From: Patiria pectinifera
Taxonomy: Eukaryota > Echinodermata > Asteroidea > Valvatida > Asterinidae
Direction: 5' to 3'
Length of the DNA stretch: 64,000 nucleotides
Assembly: GCA_029964075.1 (NCBI GenBank)
Contig: CM057147.1
Coordinates: 13,475,513 to 13,539,512 of the forward strand
Shown here: piece after piece, positions 10,118-23,531 of the stretch
Numbering within the stretch: the stretch's first letter is position 1
Layout: every line of letters starts with the position of its first letter
The notes under the pieces: model-generated
The model's input: the letters and a program-made list of their open reading frames with translations, nothing else
The model's database searches: none
What the model was told of the DNA's origin: nothing
Program-made: the position numbers and the translations under genes

Positions 10118-12555
10118 TTAACCTCGCAGTCAGATTTTGCGTTAGATGTTGTCATTGGCAGAATTTTGTGAAGATTTTGTCACTGGAGACATCGATTACA
10201 AGGGATCACGTGGCGCAATCTTGCAAGCTGTGTCAGTTAAACACACCTCAAACCCAGTGCCTATAAACATTTCTTTATTGGGGTCAGAATTAAACGGTGA
10301 ATCAAGATGGTGGTTATACAGTCACCACGTCCATTCTACACATGCAGAATTTATCTCGGGATGATTAATTAACTCTCTGACTAATTACAATCTGACTTAA
10401 CGAGGAAAACGCCAGAACAAAAACAAATGAGCAGTAGGCTCGATTGCAAAGGCCGTGTTGATTGCTGCGTTGAATCAGGATCTGCCATGGCTCATCTCGC
10501 CCGAGTGCCTTTATTACCACCAATGTCTAGAAACGTGCCTCTTTTTTGTTTTGTTTGTTTGTTTGATTTTAAACAAACAAACACATCGTAGCGTGGAATT
10601 GTCGGGGTAATCACATTTTGTAAATTCTAAAACTGCACACCCGCTTGTCGTTTGGGGTTTCCTAAATGAATATGCATGCGATACAATGTGATATCGAATG
10701 GATCTGCTTCATCATCAACAGGTATGGTTTCCGCTGTTATAATATTAACAGAGCCCACGTTTGTGAGGAAGAGATTACGGGTGTTTTATTGTATATCATG
10801 TGATAACGCACGTTAGAAAATATTTGGAACAAGTATTTTCAGTTCAAACTTTATATTCGTATGGCACTTAATCTAAGCAACAGTTTGTATACATTTTCGC
10901 TGACTTCTTAAAATTGCCGACGTATCGTGATAAAAACTATCATATGTTTCTTTCACTGTAGGCCCTAACACAATTCAATGATAAGTAAGGCTTCAAATAA
11001 AACCTCAATTTGAAATCCAATTCCTGTGTTTTTAGACAACAACGCGGACAAAAAAAAGCACATGAAAATTTCACTCTTATATGCCATGACATTTTGTATT
11101 CAACCAGACAAGCTATTCGTTTTTACGATCAATAACTCTATAACCAAGGGCATTTCACGACCGTGGATTGTATTGTGGTTGATTATTTTGTATACGGAAA
11201 CGGCCTTTGACATCAAGTCATCTGTCGATATGAACAGCCGTTGGGTTTAGGAGCAATCAGACTGTACTGGCAAATTTGGCTGCTTGATTTCTCACGTAAC
11301 ATTGCAGCTGCATAGTAATGGCGACAGCGTGCTTGCATGCACAGCCCCATTTTTGCTCCAGTATAGCATTTCCGTAAAGATCAAAAACCAACACCCACAC
11401 CCATCAAATGGATTTTTTCTTAATATCCAACTGCAAAAACATCATCTGTGAATGTTTGAAAGCGGTAAACTGTCCTTAAAACACCTGTCCATATCTGTAT
11501 TCACCACGGCATTGTTCATCAAATGCATTAGGCCGCGCGCTCTGAACATTCGTGTGTTTCCAAGTAACTGTAAGCGTTTGGGGAATTATTTTTCCCTTCG
11601 TTGTATCAAACGTGGTCGACTACTTATGATAATGCATCTTGCATTACTGCAGCCGAAATGTGTGAGTTAATATATATCCACTCATACGCGGACTTTGGTC
11701 CATAGTGCTTGTGTGGACAATAATGGTCGCCTTTTCACTTGAAAGGAAAACTTACTGCTAAAACATCCTGGCGATTTGTTTTCTTGAGCTCTATACTTTT
11801 AGAGGATAAAATTATTGAGAATGAAATGCATATAGATTTAACCGATTTTGCACATGGTTTTAATGCGTCATTCCCGCTAGGAATCCAATCGAAAATTGTG
11901 CCTTACAATTATGTTTATATCCATTATGTTTATATCCCAATACCTTTACAAAGAGTATACATTATTATCACTTAAGTACTTCACCCAATTGGAGTTTAAA
12001 CACTAACCAATTTATTTGCCAAATACGTTCTCTTAAATCTGATGGAATTCAGTTAAATCAGTTCAGTTTAATCTGTATTCATATTAATACAACGCGGTTA
12101 ATCATATTCAAACGGGTTTTCCCAATTGATTTTCTTTCACAAAGAAAACAGTTTTTAGCGCAGGTCAATTTGTATGGACAACTGAACGAGCAGCGTCCAG
12201 TCGGCAAAATGACAGAGACAAAAAAAATGGTGAACCGGTTCTAGAAATAGTGCGAGCTTGAAACAGACACGAAAACGGATATCATAAGCCTTGCAACATG
12301 GATTATTACTGGATTGTACACCCAAAACACAATCTAGCTAAATTTGACTAGAACAGTTAAACTTGCACACAGCTGTGCCTATACACGTTGCTGTAGTATG
12401 GCAGGCTGCAAATTTGGCTGTTTGCTAGTCGATTTTAACCATATGTTTTTACAGTGTATTATTTGTCCGACTGAAAGCGTTACAGAAGATGCACCTAGTC
12501 CTAATTAAAATGCACCTAGTCCTAATTATAGAAATGTTCCACGGTACTGCCTTGT
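10118..12555. other. 3' flank / possible 3' UTR of the left UBE2QL1 copy
   Basis: No coding gene seen. The first AATAAA downstream of the stop is at 10996-11001 (the right arm has AATAAT there). Other small features are a GTTTG/CAAAC hairpin near 10550-10582 and a duplicated 20-bp unit at 12488-12530 just before the gap. Confidence 0.5.
10996..11001 (+). promoter_or_regulatory. Candidate poly(A) signal AATAAA, left UBE2QL1 copy
   Basis: It is the first AATAAA I find after the stop codon, about 880 bp downstream. The right-arm equivalent is AATAAT, so if it is used, the two copies or alleles may differ in 3'-end formation. Confidence 0.3.
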
Positions 12556-13055
12556 NNNNNNNNNNNNNNNNNNNNNNNNNNNNNNNNNNNNNNNNNNNNN
12601 NNNNNNNNNNNNNNNNNNNNNNNNNNNNNNNNNNNNNNNNNNNNNNNNNNNNNNNNNNNNNNNNNNNNNNNNNNNNNNNNNNNNNNNNNNNNNNNNNNNN
12701 NNNNNNNNNNNNNNNNNNNNNNNNNNNNNNNNNNNNNNNNNNNNNNNNNNNNNNNNNNNNNNNNNNNNNNNNNNNNNNNNNNNNNNNNNNNNNNNNNNNN
12801 NNNNNNNNNNNNNNNNNNNNNNNNNNNNNNNNNNNNNNNNNNNNNNNNNNNNNNNNNNNNNNNNNNNNNNNNNNNNNNNNNNNNNNNNNNNNNNNNNNNN
12901 NNNNNNNNNNNNNNNNNNNNNNNNNNNNNNNNNNNNNNNNNNNNNNNNNNNNNNNNNNNNNNNNNNNNNNNNNNNNNNNNNNNNNNNNNNNNNNNNNNNN
13001 NNNNNNNNNNNNNNNNNNNNNNNNNNNNNNNNNNNNNNNNNNNNNNNNNNNNNNN
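12556..13055. other. Assembly gap, 500 N
   Basis: Exactly 500 unknown bases, a conventional placeholder length. The left contig ends inside sequence that is still homologous to the right arm. The first bases after the gap (13056 onward) show no obvious match to the right arm's inner flank. Confidence 0.98.
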
Positions 13056-13559
13056 ACATGAAGTCATTCAGGACGCCATATTGAAAATCAATGCCTTCAA
13101 GTCCTTGTGTTAGAATCCAGAATGGATAACTTAATTATCACAGTGCGAATGAAAATCAATCAATGACGCACATACATACGGGATTTTGAAAATTGTAATT
13201 ATGCTCTGGGCGTTCGCATGTACACGCGAATAACGTCACTGATTCAATTTTGGCGTTTGCTATCAGCTAAATGTTTACAGTTATCTGTACTGTTTATATT
13301 TGACTAATAATTTTAAATCTGTGTTATTCTTATTTCAAACAAAATTAGACATTATCTGTATCATTCGAGAAATATGAGTATAAGTGCATTTTAAATGGAC
13401 GTTCTTACCGGCCTCTTTCATTTGTATAATGTTTTTATTTTGTTTCTTTAAATTCACAAATTGTTACCGTCTCATGTAGTAAATTTTTTTCTCGCACGTT
13501 TTCTATACAAAAGTCATTCCCTTTGTATTTTTAATAATTATTATTCCTACAAATGTACT

Positions 13560-13822
13560 ATTAGGGAGACACGGTAGCGTAGAAATTTCGATAGTAGGGA
13601 GACACGGGCTTAATAGGGAGACACCTAGGTGTCTCCCTATTGGCGCAGCCCCCCTTTAGAGGCAAAATTTTGCTGTCAAAATTGGGTTATATTTGTTGCT
13701 CGTGGTCTAATTATTAAAAATACCGAAATTCGTGGAAAAAGGACCAGGGAATATTGGGTTAGGGCACATTTAAGTCGGAAAATTTTTGTGCACAAGTCTA
13801 TGGGAAAGTCTCCCTATTACCC
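13560..13822. mobile_element. TAGGGAGAC-repeat DNA-transposon remnant with 30-bp palindrome
   Basis: The word TAGGGAGACAC occurs at about 13562, 13594 and 13614, and inverted at 13628-13640 and 13809-13820. At 13612-13641 two copies meet head to head in a perfect 30-bp palindrome centred on CTAG. This looks like abutting termini of a MITE family. No transposase is present. Confidence 0.5.
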
Positions 13823-14741
13823 CATTACCGGTTAATATTGAAACCATTGTTATAATTTTTGCAATTATTAGGTGAAACCGGATTTAACTTGAGAGAAGTA
13901 GATTACACCTGAAGCTAATCGTGGTCTGAATTTTTGATTTTAAAATGTTATTCATTATTCGGATCACCAGTGAAAATAAACCGCAAAACTGCAAAAAGAT
14001 GGTAATTTCAGTACATGTATTCCTTGTTGAATGTCTCTAGCGAATGCACTGCTTTTTAAATGGCATTCGGGAGCAATAGCTGGAGGCAATCAATAAGGCT
14101 AATGGATGACAGATGCCACGGGGAAAATGAAATATTGCATGAGATATTGGTCAGGTATAACCTGCCTGTAGTTGAGATCCATCATCACATACTGTGCTAT
14201 ATAGGCCTATGTCCACTTTCACATGAAAATATTTTCATGCCATGAAATTAATTGCATTCGCACACTACCCACAGGTTGATCATTAAGCCACTGATATTGA
14301 AAGTCCTCTCGGGCCATTCTTCAGATGTCAAGCTCTAAAGTGTCCTTAGAAATATAAAAACACACCCAAAACACCAACAATATGAATATCGCATGAAATA
14401 CGAACGAGTAAAAATGCAATGGAGATCGCGTAATTTGAAAGCATTTAGAATGGCGAATAGCACGTTGCTTTTGCCTCTATGAAGGACTCCTTTGTTGAGG
14501 CTCTTTCGGTTTCGGTCCAGCATTTGTGCCCATGGCAACGACGCCGTTGTCTGTTTGATGAGCTAGTCACGTGACCGATCGATCACGAGCCAGGGGAAGC
14601 AGAAAATAAACCGGTTTGTTTTGCCGCCGTAGTGTCAAGAGGTTCTCCGCAAGGTTTGCATAGCGTGTAATGAATGATAGCCACTCCTCGTATAACTGCG
14701 TGTTTTTTTGTTTTTGTTTTTCTTTTTTCCAACCGATGCAG

Positions 14742-14850
14742 CTGCGGAAGTATGAGAATCTCATCGGAAAAAAAATAGAGGGAAAACAGAGCAAGTGGAA
14801 CACTTTGTCAAATCTGAGTAGGATCACCGGCGGGATTCAAAAATACTTTG
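14742..14850 (+). CDS. Candidate orphan exon (weak)
   Basis: A long polypyrimidine tract (about 14701-14730) and CAG at 14739-14741 precede 109 bases that are open in one frame. They encode a Lys-rich segment ending in SRITGGIQKYFG, followed directly by GTAAAC as a possible donor. Translation gives 36 codons plus one base. I do not recognise the protein family, and no partner exon is evident nearby. It could be a chance run, a transposon fragment or an isolated exon of a gene mostly outside the assembled sequence. Confidence 0.2.
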
Positions 14851-17800
14851 GTAAACAGGAAAAGTGCAGGATAGGGCCGAGCAATTATTAAGTGCCATCC
14901 CGAAGTATAAGAAATGATGTTTTTGTGAAAAAAAGCTCACGGAGAAAAATAAGGCCAGACGCGCAACTTCCACTGAATCAACTTGGAAGTTTGTTTGTAG
15001 ACCATCCTCATGTCGTCAATTTACTCGACATTTTGGTCCAAGAATGACATATGGCACAAGTTTCTCGATGAAACAAACATCCAAATAAAGAGGTGAGAGG
15101 CTTTTTTTTTACCAAAAGTTGAACTATTGACCCTTAAAATCCTAACCAAAACCCGGCCCTCTGACAAGAACCACGTGTTTGTGTAATGAAATTCTTATAT
15201 TGAGTCCATTAACATTCTTATAGCAAGACTAGCAAGCTGAAGTGACGGCTGTTTGCAGTCTGCTAACTACTTCACAACCTAAATTTGATAGACAGTATAG
15301 TACTGAATTTGGACACCTACTATAAACTGAAATACGGCCCTAGTGCATTGAAAATGGCATACGTCGAGAGTTTAAACACTTCTTTTTCCATTCTACGAAA
15401 CGATGTTTGTCTTTCTACTTAGCCAGATGTTTGATTCTCATTTTGACAAAAACCAACCAGAAAACCAACACGTAACCTGTCAGTCCTTGGCTTTCCATAT
15501 TTTGTAATTATTGAGACTCAAGTATTGCCAACAAATATTTAATTTGTTGATACAACACGCGCCCAGTGTTTAACATAAACAAAACGCAGTTTGGTTTCAT
15601 GGGACGGAAGTTACCTAAAAAGCTAGGCTTCGCTTTTGATGTTTTCCATTATAAGTTGCTCTTAGGTTTGGACTTATATTTGGGTAGACTTTGCGCCCCC
15701 AACGCTACAAAAACATTAGCCTGAAATATAGTCGGATCACAATTTTTTTTTTAATTATTAAATTATTCAAGTACTCATTCCGTAACTCGACTTGTCGTTC
15801 AATATCTCTTTCAACAATGAATCACTTTTGTTTTGCTAGAAAAATAGCAATAAATTACATTTACCCCTATTTGCCCGAGAGAAACTCGAAACAGTACTGG
15901 TACAGTTAGCCCCTTTTTCCGACTTGTTATGATGTGAATTAAGAACAATGACGCAATTTTTTTCACGAAACTAGAAAAAAGGCGTGTTTTCGTTTGCATG
16001 TCTTAATCACGCCTCAAGATCACCGTCTAATATTTCTAATATGGATACCCCTGCGATTATCTATTTCAATTAAATCTAAGGCAGCGTTATTTGCCAAATT
16101 TTCCTTGTTTTCTTACACTAAGCAAGCAATGATATCCACGACAGGAGATTTCCAACACCGGCTATATATATATTTACAGAGTCAATATTAGTTTACTGAA
16201 ATCCACGCAAGATTGTTTCCAGCGGGGTATCTTCTTGACAGTGAATCCCGCGGTTGAATTGTGATTGTTATTAAATTTCAGGAAGGCCTACATCTAATAT
16301 CGAATGAGTCATTCAGAAAGGCGACATTCAATTTTCAAAAATGGTTCAAAGAAGCCCTCGTGTTTCGTCGTCTAATGATGAAAATGTTTCACAGGCAACG
16401 ATCCTGCGTCCTGTTTTGTGCTGTAAGAGGATGGAGTAGGACATTTTGCCTTTCATGATCCGTGAAAAAAACCCACACAAAAAAGAAACCACCTGCCCAA
16501 GAAATCGATACACTGTCTTGCATGTTTCCCTTAAGACTTTACGCTCGCGATTGAGAAACATGACATTGTGATTACATAGCAGACTACGTCCCTTTGATTT
16601 CGCTGAAGCTATATATTTGCGATTGAATCTTTATTCAAAACACACCATTGAAGGACTAAATAACATTCCAGTCGGATATTTTGGCAGCTCGGACTAGACA
16701 GCAATACATCATGCATGTAATGGAATTTTTGTAACGCCTTCCTTCCTTGAAATGTAACCTTGATGTTCCATTTAAACTCATTTGTAATCTCCCTATTGCT
16801 ATTTCAAAGGCGTTTTGGTGCATGTTTGGTTTTTACGCCAATGCAAATTTCAATATTCATAAGCAGTATGTGATGTCATTCAAGGCAGAAACTTCAGTTT
16901 CACATCTGCTTCAGCATGAAAAGACACCAGAATTTTAAGGGTTTGCTGTGGTAATTTTTTTCTTGCTTTCAGTGGTTCATTGTTGTGTCACTATAAGACA
17001 GACATTGAGATAAAAAAGAAGAGAATCAGGGGCTTACAATTTGAAGAGAAAAACCCTAATCTTAAGAGTGTGTTCGTTAAGTGACATCACAGCCAAAGCG
17101 CTCTCATTTGTTAAGAAAAATACGAAACAGTTTAAATAAAAAAAAAGTGCACTTGCATATTGTTTTTTTCCACAAAGGGATGTATCATTTTTTTTAAATA
17201 CAATTTAGAGGAATGGATATTTTCTACAAATATGCTCCAGTGTAAAATTTATTTCATGGACACTTTCTATGATTTTATTTTTTCAACAAGTGCCAATCCA
17301 GACATAAATCCCCGTCTTCGCTTTTCAACATCAGTTCATTTTTTTTATCACTTGAAGATCAATTTTTTCTCATTGGTCCTGTCATCTCGATAAGTAACAA
17401 CAAGAAATGATTGCTCTTAACAAACATCTCGCTAAATGCAATTTATCTTGAGTCGTAAATGCCCCCAGAAGTGACGCAAAATTCTATTCAAGTTGATGCG
17501 GCTATTAAATACTCACCGTTAGGTTCATTGGTGCCAGATTAACGTAAGCGTTTGATATTTATAACAGAAACCGATCTACCAAAAGTAGGTCCCCTTTGTG
17601 ATTGAATAAAAGCGATCGATATGTGACCGTGTTTTTTGTGTTTTCCCTCGACATTCAACACCCACGCTCTCTCGTTCGCTCCCGTATAATGTGTTTAAAG
17701 TGGATGCTTAGAATCCGTGCGTGAGGCCTTTATATTAAACCTCTTGATCAATTCATGCGCAAAGCGAAGCTGAAAGTGTTATTTTCATGGAATTGAGTAA

Positions 17801-17873
17801 GAGTTGCATTTTATTTGCATCATAGTCGATACAATTTGCACACCCAAATAAGCGTCATCTTCAAAAGAATTGT

Positions 17874-18250
17874 ATTTTCTGAAAACTTACAAACCTGTAA
17901 ACCTTTACATTGTGCAGGCCATTTACTCAAGAGTAAATGGTTTTCAGTAAAAGCGCTTGCTTTATTTTTATTCATTCAGATGCGAGTAAATGCTTCAAAA
18001 ATGGTAATAAATACAAATGCCAGTTTTTGTTCATACAAACTATGGTATTATTTGTACTTTACGAAGTTTGTTGATATTGATTAATAAATTAATAATTAAC
18101 ATTAATAAATGCAGCATTTTGTTGGCAGAATTATGTGCTTTTATATTTTCAAGGTAGCACCAACTCAGCCTTGAAATTATAAAAAGTATTTTTTATTAAA
18201 TCTGAAGCATTCACTCCTTTTTATTCATATTAAACGCGGTAAACGCTTAT
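17874..18250. repeat. Direct repeat, copy 1 (partner 18463-18775)
   Basis: It begins ATTTTCTGAAAAC and contains CATTGTGCAGG, ACTCAAGAG and GATGCGAGTAAATGCTT, all repeated in order in copy 2 about 590 bp downstream with moderate divergence. It is non-coding. Confidence 0.7.
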
Positions 18251-18462
18251 AGTGTAGCAAAAGCTAAAATGTAATTTTTTTTCCCGATTTGATCAAATGA
18301 TTTTTAGTAAAAGCGTAACAAATTAACATGAAGTAATACAGCTAAATGTATCTGTCCTCTAGCACGTGACCTAGCTCAACGCGCGCGAAGCTAGAAATGA
18401 GCACCAAGTATGTACGAGCTGCGCGCACTCGTGCCGCTTTCTGTTTCGGTTACGATAATTTT

Positions 18463-18775
18463 ATTTTCTGAAAACCTACAAACCTGTAAACCGTTACATT
18501 GTGCAGGTCATTTACTCAAGAGCAAATGGTTTTCAGTAAAAGCGTTTGCTTATTTTTTATTCATACAGATGCGAGTAAATGCTTAAAAATTGGTAGTAAG
18601 AGCAAATCCCATGTTTTATTCATACGAACATGGTATCATTGGTACTCTATGAACTTTGTTAATATTAATTTTTCGCGATTAACATTAATAAATGCAGTAT
18701 TTTGTTTTTGCGCAGAACTATATGCTTTTACTCCTTTTTATTCATACGACACGAAGTAAACGATTATGAAATTGT
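18463..18775. repeat. Direct repeat, copy 2 (partner 17874-18250)
   Basis: Same word order as copy 1. The intervening 18340-18400 segment (GTATCTGTCCTCTAGCACGTGACC-like) recurs in diverged form near 19047-19080, so the repeating unit may be longer than the most obvious match. Confidence 0.65.
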
Positions 18776-21700
18776 TTATTTATTTCTGGTAATAAAACAA
18801 AGGATTCCACAAAAGTGCATGCCCCAGGCACTGTAGCTCGAAAGCCTGAAGAAACCTGCAGAGAGAAAACAATGAGAAGAAATTACAGTTTTAGAGGTGG
18901 GAAGAAAAGCCCAGACGACTAGTCTGGGAAAAAAAACTACGGAATCAGGTAGGGACTGAAACCCATCTGCATGCAGAAAAGGGTGCCGATGCACAGCGCA
19001 TTGTGCGCGTAAACGGCATTGCGTTCGTCACGTTTGGCGCGCATGTTTTGTATCTGTCCTCCAGCATGTGACCCTCCAGGTAAGGCCGCGCGTATGGCTC
19101 CAATACACCAAATAGACAAACAACACAAAATAGAAAACAACACAAAATCGGACAGAGACAGCGCCGCCTGGTGACACTCAGGATCAAGGCGGCGAGTTTT
19201 TTTCGCTGAAAATTAAAGATTGCGACCCCCAGGACATTTTTTCTCCAGTTTTACTACTGGTAATCGGATCAATCTTTTGTTGTATTCCCCTCCCCAAAAT
19301 GCCCCTAAAATGGTTGCCAATCTCTAGGTCAAGGTCTTAATGTAGCTCCCGCCTCTATACGAAATAGGCCCACAGGTTATGGCTTTTTGTGAACGAAATC
19401 CCCAAGTTGGCACAAATACTTGATCTCCAGAAAATTTTCTACAAAATGGCCCAAGTATAGGCCGCAAGGACCTCTAATTGAAAATTGTCTGTGGGATCAC
19501 AAAATATGAATGAGCTCGCGCGCACTAATTTTCAGGTTTGGTATTGTACACCCGTATGCACGCGCTGCCGATCTAGTCTTTTTACTCTGTATATATGGAG
19601 CCCATTCCGTCTAGCAACGGGTGCTCTTTTTGCACCGTGAACAAGATGGCGCATTATTACCGTGAAACTGCTTTTTAAAAGTAAACCGTCCGCTTTCTAA
19701 ACGGGCTGAAGAATATCTTAGCTCAGCTCTCGCAAAACGAAATCCGAAAGAAACTGCCATTTTAAATGCGTGCTATAAATTTTCATTTACTAAGTGATTG
19801 GTTTCAGTTGGATATTGGTTAAAATCACGCAAAGGTATTTTGTTTGTACACGAACATTAAAACTATTGAAACATGAACGCGTCCCTTAATCACTAATGAC
19901 TGTTCCTGCTTTATTCACCTGTTTGCACAGAAACAAAATCACCAGCACCAAACAACAATATGCTGCCTGTCAAAAGCAGCATTTATTATGATTGCGTCGA
20001 TGGAAGTTGCATGACATATTTACGCGGAACTGTATCGGAAATGTTTAAATTCAGATATAGCTTGAAATGTAGTGAATAATGAGGAAATGTTGAAATATTG
20101 AAAATGGTTAATTTACAGGCATCTCATTCCGAGTATCCTTTAATGGTCCCCTTTAACTGGTTATCGACATGATGTTTTTAAGCTACTTTTTTTTTTTAAC
20201 TCGAATCATTCACTACACATGGCAGTTAATTTTTAACCAATCAAAGGCTGTGTATATATCGTATACTGTAACTGGGTAAAACACTGGAGGGCAAAATATT
20301 TTTACCCAACATTGGTTTGAAATTACCTCATTTGGGTAAAACATTTGCAACTATTGGGAAGAATTTGCCCAAGAGTTTAGCCTGTTGATATGTTGACCAA
20401 CGTTGGTCTCCATATCAACCCGTTTTGCCCAGTAGTGGTAGGCCTATGTTATCATTTCTTCTGCAACCGCACTGTATAGCATGGCATTAAACTTGGACCT
20501 GTTGATAAGTGACACAGTATATTATAATTTCACATGCGTTCATGCCGCCAGTTGCCATGGTGACTATCTTATACTCGCCCCCCCCCCCCATTATTCTTCC
20601 CTCAATGTTCATTTCTATCTCACAATAAAAAGATAATCAGCATAGGACGTAAAAAAACGATGAGTGTAAGGATAATGGCATTTTGAAGTAGTATATTGCA
20701 TCTTCAAGAATATTGTCATTTGTTTTATCGTCATGTTCACCAAAGATTCATTGAAGTGAAGGGCTGTCATACCATAATGAAGCCTGTGTGTATATGTCCA
20801 GTGTATAGGTCCATTTTTGTCTCATGGGCTTCCGTAACTCGGTGTACTTGAAAGCCCATACTCAAAATGCCTATCGCTTAGGATGGCTCTAAGGCGTTTA
20901 ATTGGAAACTACACGCAAATGCATCTTAAATTTGCCAGTTGATAATTAAAACAGAATCGTTTATCTAATATGTTTTGTCCAAACGTGGGTTTTAAATAAT
21001 CCAGTGCGCTGCACGCTTTTAAGTTGACTTAGTTGAACATTAACCGACCACTCGTTCGTTATAACCATCATTTATCAGCAGGCTAATTTACTTGTTGGCT
21101 CGAAAGTTCCGTTATGGCTTTTAGTGATGAGGTGGGTTTAATTCAATTGAACTCGCCTACTCCGTGTTTAAAAATCTGGATGGTGAATGTTCATTACTGT
21201 AAGCTCTTCTGGCCGTAAGGTAAAAAAGGGTAAAAAAGGAATCTTTGTGAGCAAATGATTATAACGGAAGTGGATGGTATCAAGAAGAAATGGAAAATTG
21301 CCTTTAACGAAATAAAATACAATGTCTGATGAAAATGCAATATTATAACCCAAAGGTTTTGATGACGGTAAATTTTGGTCTTTACAAATTCAAAATTTAT
21401 TTTTCATTACGTTTTTTACAAAAAAAGACATAAAAAAGAGTTCACTTAATCTAGCAAAACTTGCAAGAAAACATCTAAATACAATTTATGTTCATATCCT
21501 TAATAAGGCATTTTCATCTCTTTCAAAACATTAGAAATCAAAACCGTCAGAATAATTTGTCAATAAAAAGTCATAACGATTCGTTTTCACACAAGCTTTA
21601 TTGTACCAAATGTTGCATTTCACGAGAGAATATTGCACATCACACAGCTGCAAATATATATTTGTTCACATATTCACTTGAAATGAAATAATGTTGACAC

Positions 21701-23531
21701 CGAACATATTAAAACACTTGTAAGAAGTACTAAGCTTCGCTTTTGGCAAACATAAATAAAACCGGCTTCGTTTCGACTACATTAAAAACAAATATCTAAG
21801 CAGGTGTTTTGTCTTGTTTCGAAAATAATCAGCAAAAATGCGCTCAAAAGCACATTGCTTAAAAAAAATATTCGACTTTGTCCTCTTTCTTTTAAGAAAA
21901 ATTACTGATTTGATTCTCCTTAAAATAATAAGTTTAGATTTTTGAAACCTTTGATGATGTTAATTAAAGCAACTAAAAGCGACTTCACTGTATGAATTTT
22001 GAAAGCTGCCATATACTTCAATTATAGGTTTGTTTTGCATTTTAAAGTTAGTGTATTCGTGCTTTTGGGTGTGGCACCTTGAAAAATATATTTTATAATC
22101 AACTTGGCATATTTTAGCACTACATTTGTTATTAGCTATCCATTGAGTCATCGCACGAAAAAAAAAATCGGCCCACGAAAAGTAATCAATAATTTCATCT
22201 TTTGAATTAAGAGCGTGACAGTCCTATTTCGTGATGAATATTGCGCGACATTTCTGAACTGAAGCGCGCAATTCAAACCACTTTTTAAAAACTGTATAAA
22301 GGCCTGCAAAAACACACAAGCACATTTATTTGTTACAGTAAATTATATCCCTTTAAATGTAATTCGGAAAAAGGAAATCGAAATTTAAAAAAAAGCACGT
22401 ATAAACCTACTTTAAATTCCTGTGTGCATTTGGCTCCCAAACAAACATAGCATTGTAAATTCGTCAATATTTGCGTATAGAGAGTCATGAACAAAAAGAA
22501 CCCGTCGGTAGAGTGGTCACACTCGGTATTCAAAGTCCGAGCAAATAAGTCAAAATAACTATTTTTTTTATACAGAAGTATTGACTTAGTTTACTTGGCA
22601 AAAGGCCTGTGATATGTTACCCATACCTTCAATATTACTCGTCAGAATTGTCTTTGAGACAATACAAGAGACAACCATATTAATTTCCACAAAGTGGTAT
22701 CCAATGAGCTATTGGTCATTACAACAATTACTGATGTTCTTATCCTGCAAAAATTGAAGAGGATTTCACCTAAATCCCTTCCCCCGCCCGCCAAGGGGCA
22801 ATACCTGTCACAATGATGGATGCCCACGCAATTGACGTCAAATGCAATATGTATTTGCCTTTCCCTCATCACTAACCAATATCCTCATTCAGGCGCTAAT
22901 AACGATGACAACTTGCCGGCATATCCTGTTGAATGCCGTGAGAACTTCCACCCAATGGAGCGTGTAAGTATTGAGACAGGTATTGCGTTCATTTACTGAT
23001 GAGAACGTCTGGGTGTCAAACACTGACTAGCCTTTACTGACATGCCTAAAAGTTGAGCTAACTTTTGCTTAAATTTTTTTGCCACCTTCATGGTTTTCTA
23101 AAAGTCACGTTTTCTCGCAATATCGGGCATTTCATTTCGCACGCTCCAAAAACAAATATAACGATATTCTCGTATGCGAGGCGATTATTATTATTATATT
23201 ACCCAGCCCTAAAATATATTTACTGGTTGGTCGAAACTGCACGTTAGTAATGCCATTTTCATCGCGCGCAATGGGCTTATTTTTTTACTTGAATTGTGTC
23301 TTGCGGGTCTTGTCAACAAAGCTTTTCGTATGAGAAGCGACTCAGGATAACTTGTCAATACCCAGGCTATCAATCACAAAATCATCCGCTTATCTTCCAG
23401 CTGTTCGTTTTCAAGTTTGATTATCATGTTAACTGTTGGTATTACAGCTTGAGAGCACGCAAAAGCAACAAATATTCCAAATCTAAATTAATTTTTTTTT
23501 CCTTGGAATAATAAACACAAATCATAATTTA
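18776..23531. other. Spacer region, no recognised gene
   Basis: Non-coding by eye. It contains a small TIR element at 20271-20433 and a C homopolymer near 20577-20589. The remaining open frames are short and AT-biased with no familiar motif. Confidence 0.5.
20271..20433. mobile_element. Small MITE with ACTGGG(T/C)AAAAC ends
   Basis: The left end ACTGGGTAAAAC and the inverted right end ACTGGGCAAAAC enclose 163 bp. Internally, 20384-20419 is a 36-bp near-perfect palindrome (GTTGATAT...ATATCAAC with GACCAACGTTGGTC at its core). It is non-coding. Confidence 0.55.

Larger units (their letters stand above)
1..12555. repeat. Left arm of giant inverted duplication
   Basis: This segment is the reverse complement of about 27261-38171, element by element. 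Position 1 pairs with about 38171 and position 12555 with 27261. Matching landmarks are the SINE, the hAT-like MITE, the 3.1-kb MITE, the long-TIR element, the RTE remnant and the E2 gene, in the same order and relative orientation. The arms are near-identical by eye but differ by scattered SNPs. The main length differences are a non-LTR insertion at 5075-6867 (left only) and about 120 bp near 31712-31828 (right only). The left arm is cut by the window start and by the N gap, so neither true boundary is visible. Confidence 0.95.
13056..17873. other. Spacer region, no recognised gene
   Basis: AT-rich and non-coding by eye, apart from a weak exon candidate at 14742-14850 and a palindromic repeat near 13.6 kb. 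Open frames here are short and low-complexity. I recognise no RNA gene. Confidence 0.5.

Noticed and set aside
10146..10364. Open frame downstream of the E2 gene, conserved in both arms
   Set aside because: It does not begin with ATG. Conservation reflects the duplication itself, and the sequence has no recognisable motif.
12489..13067. Apparent open frames across the gap
   Set aside because: They consist of unknown bases; no sequence supports them.
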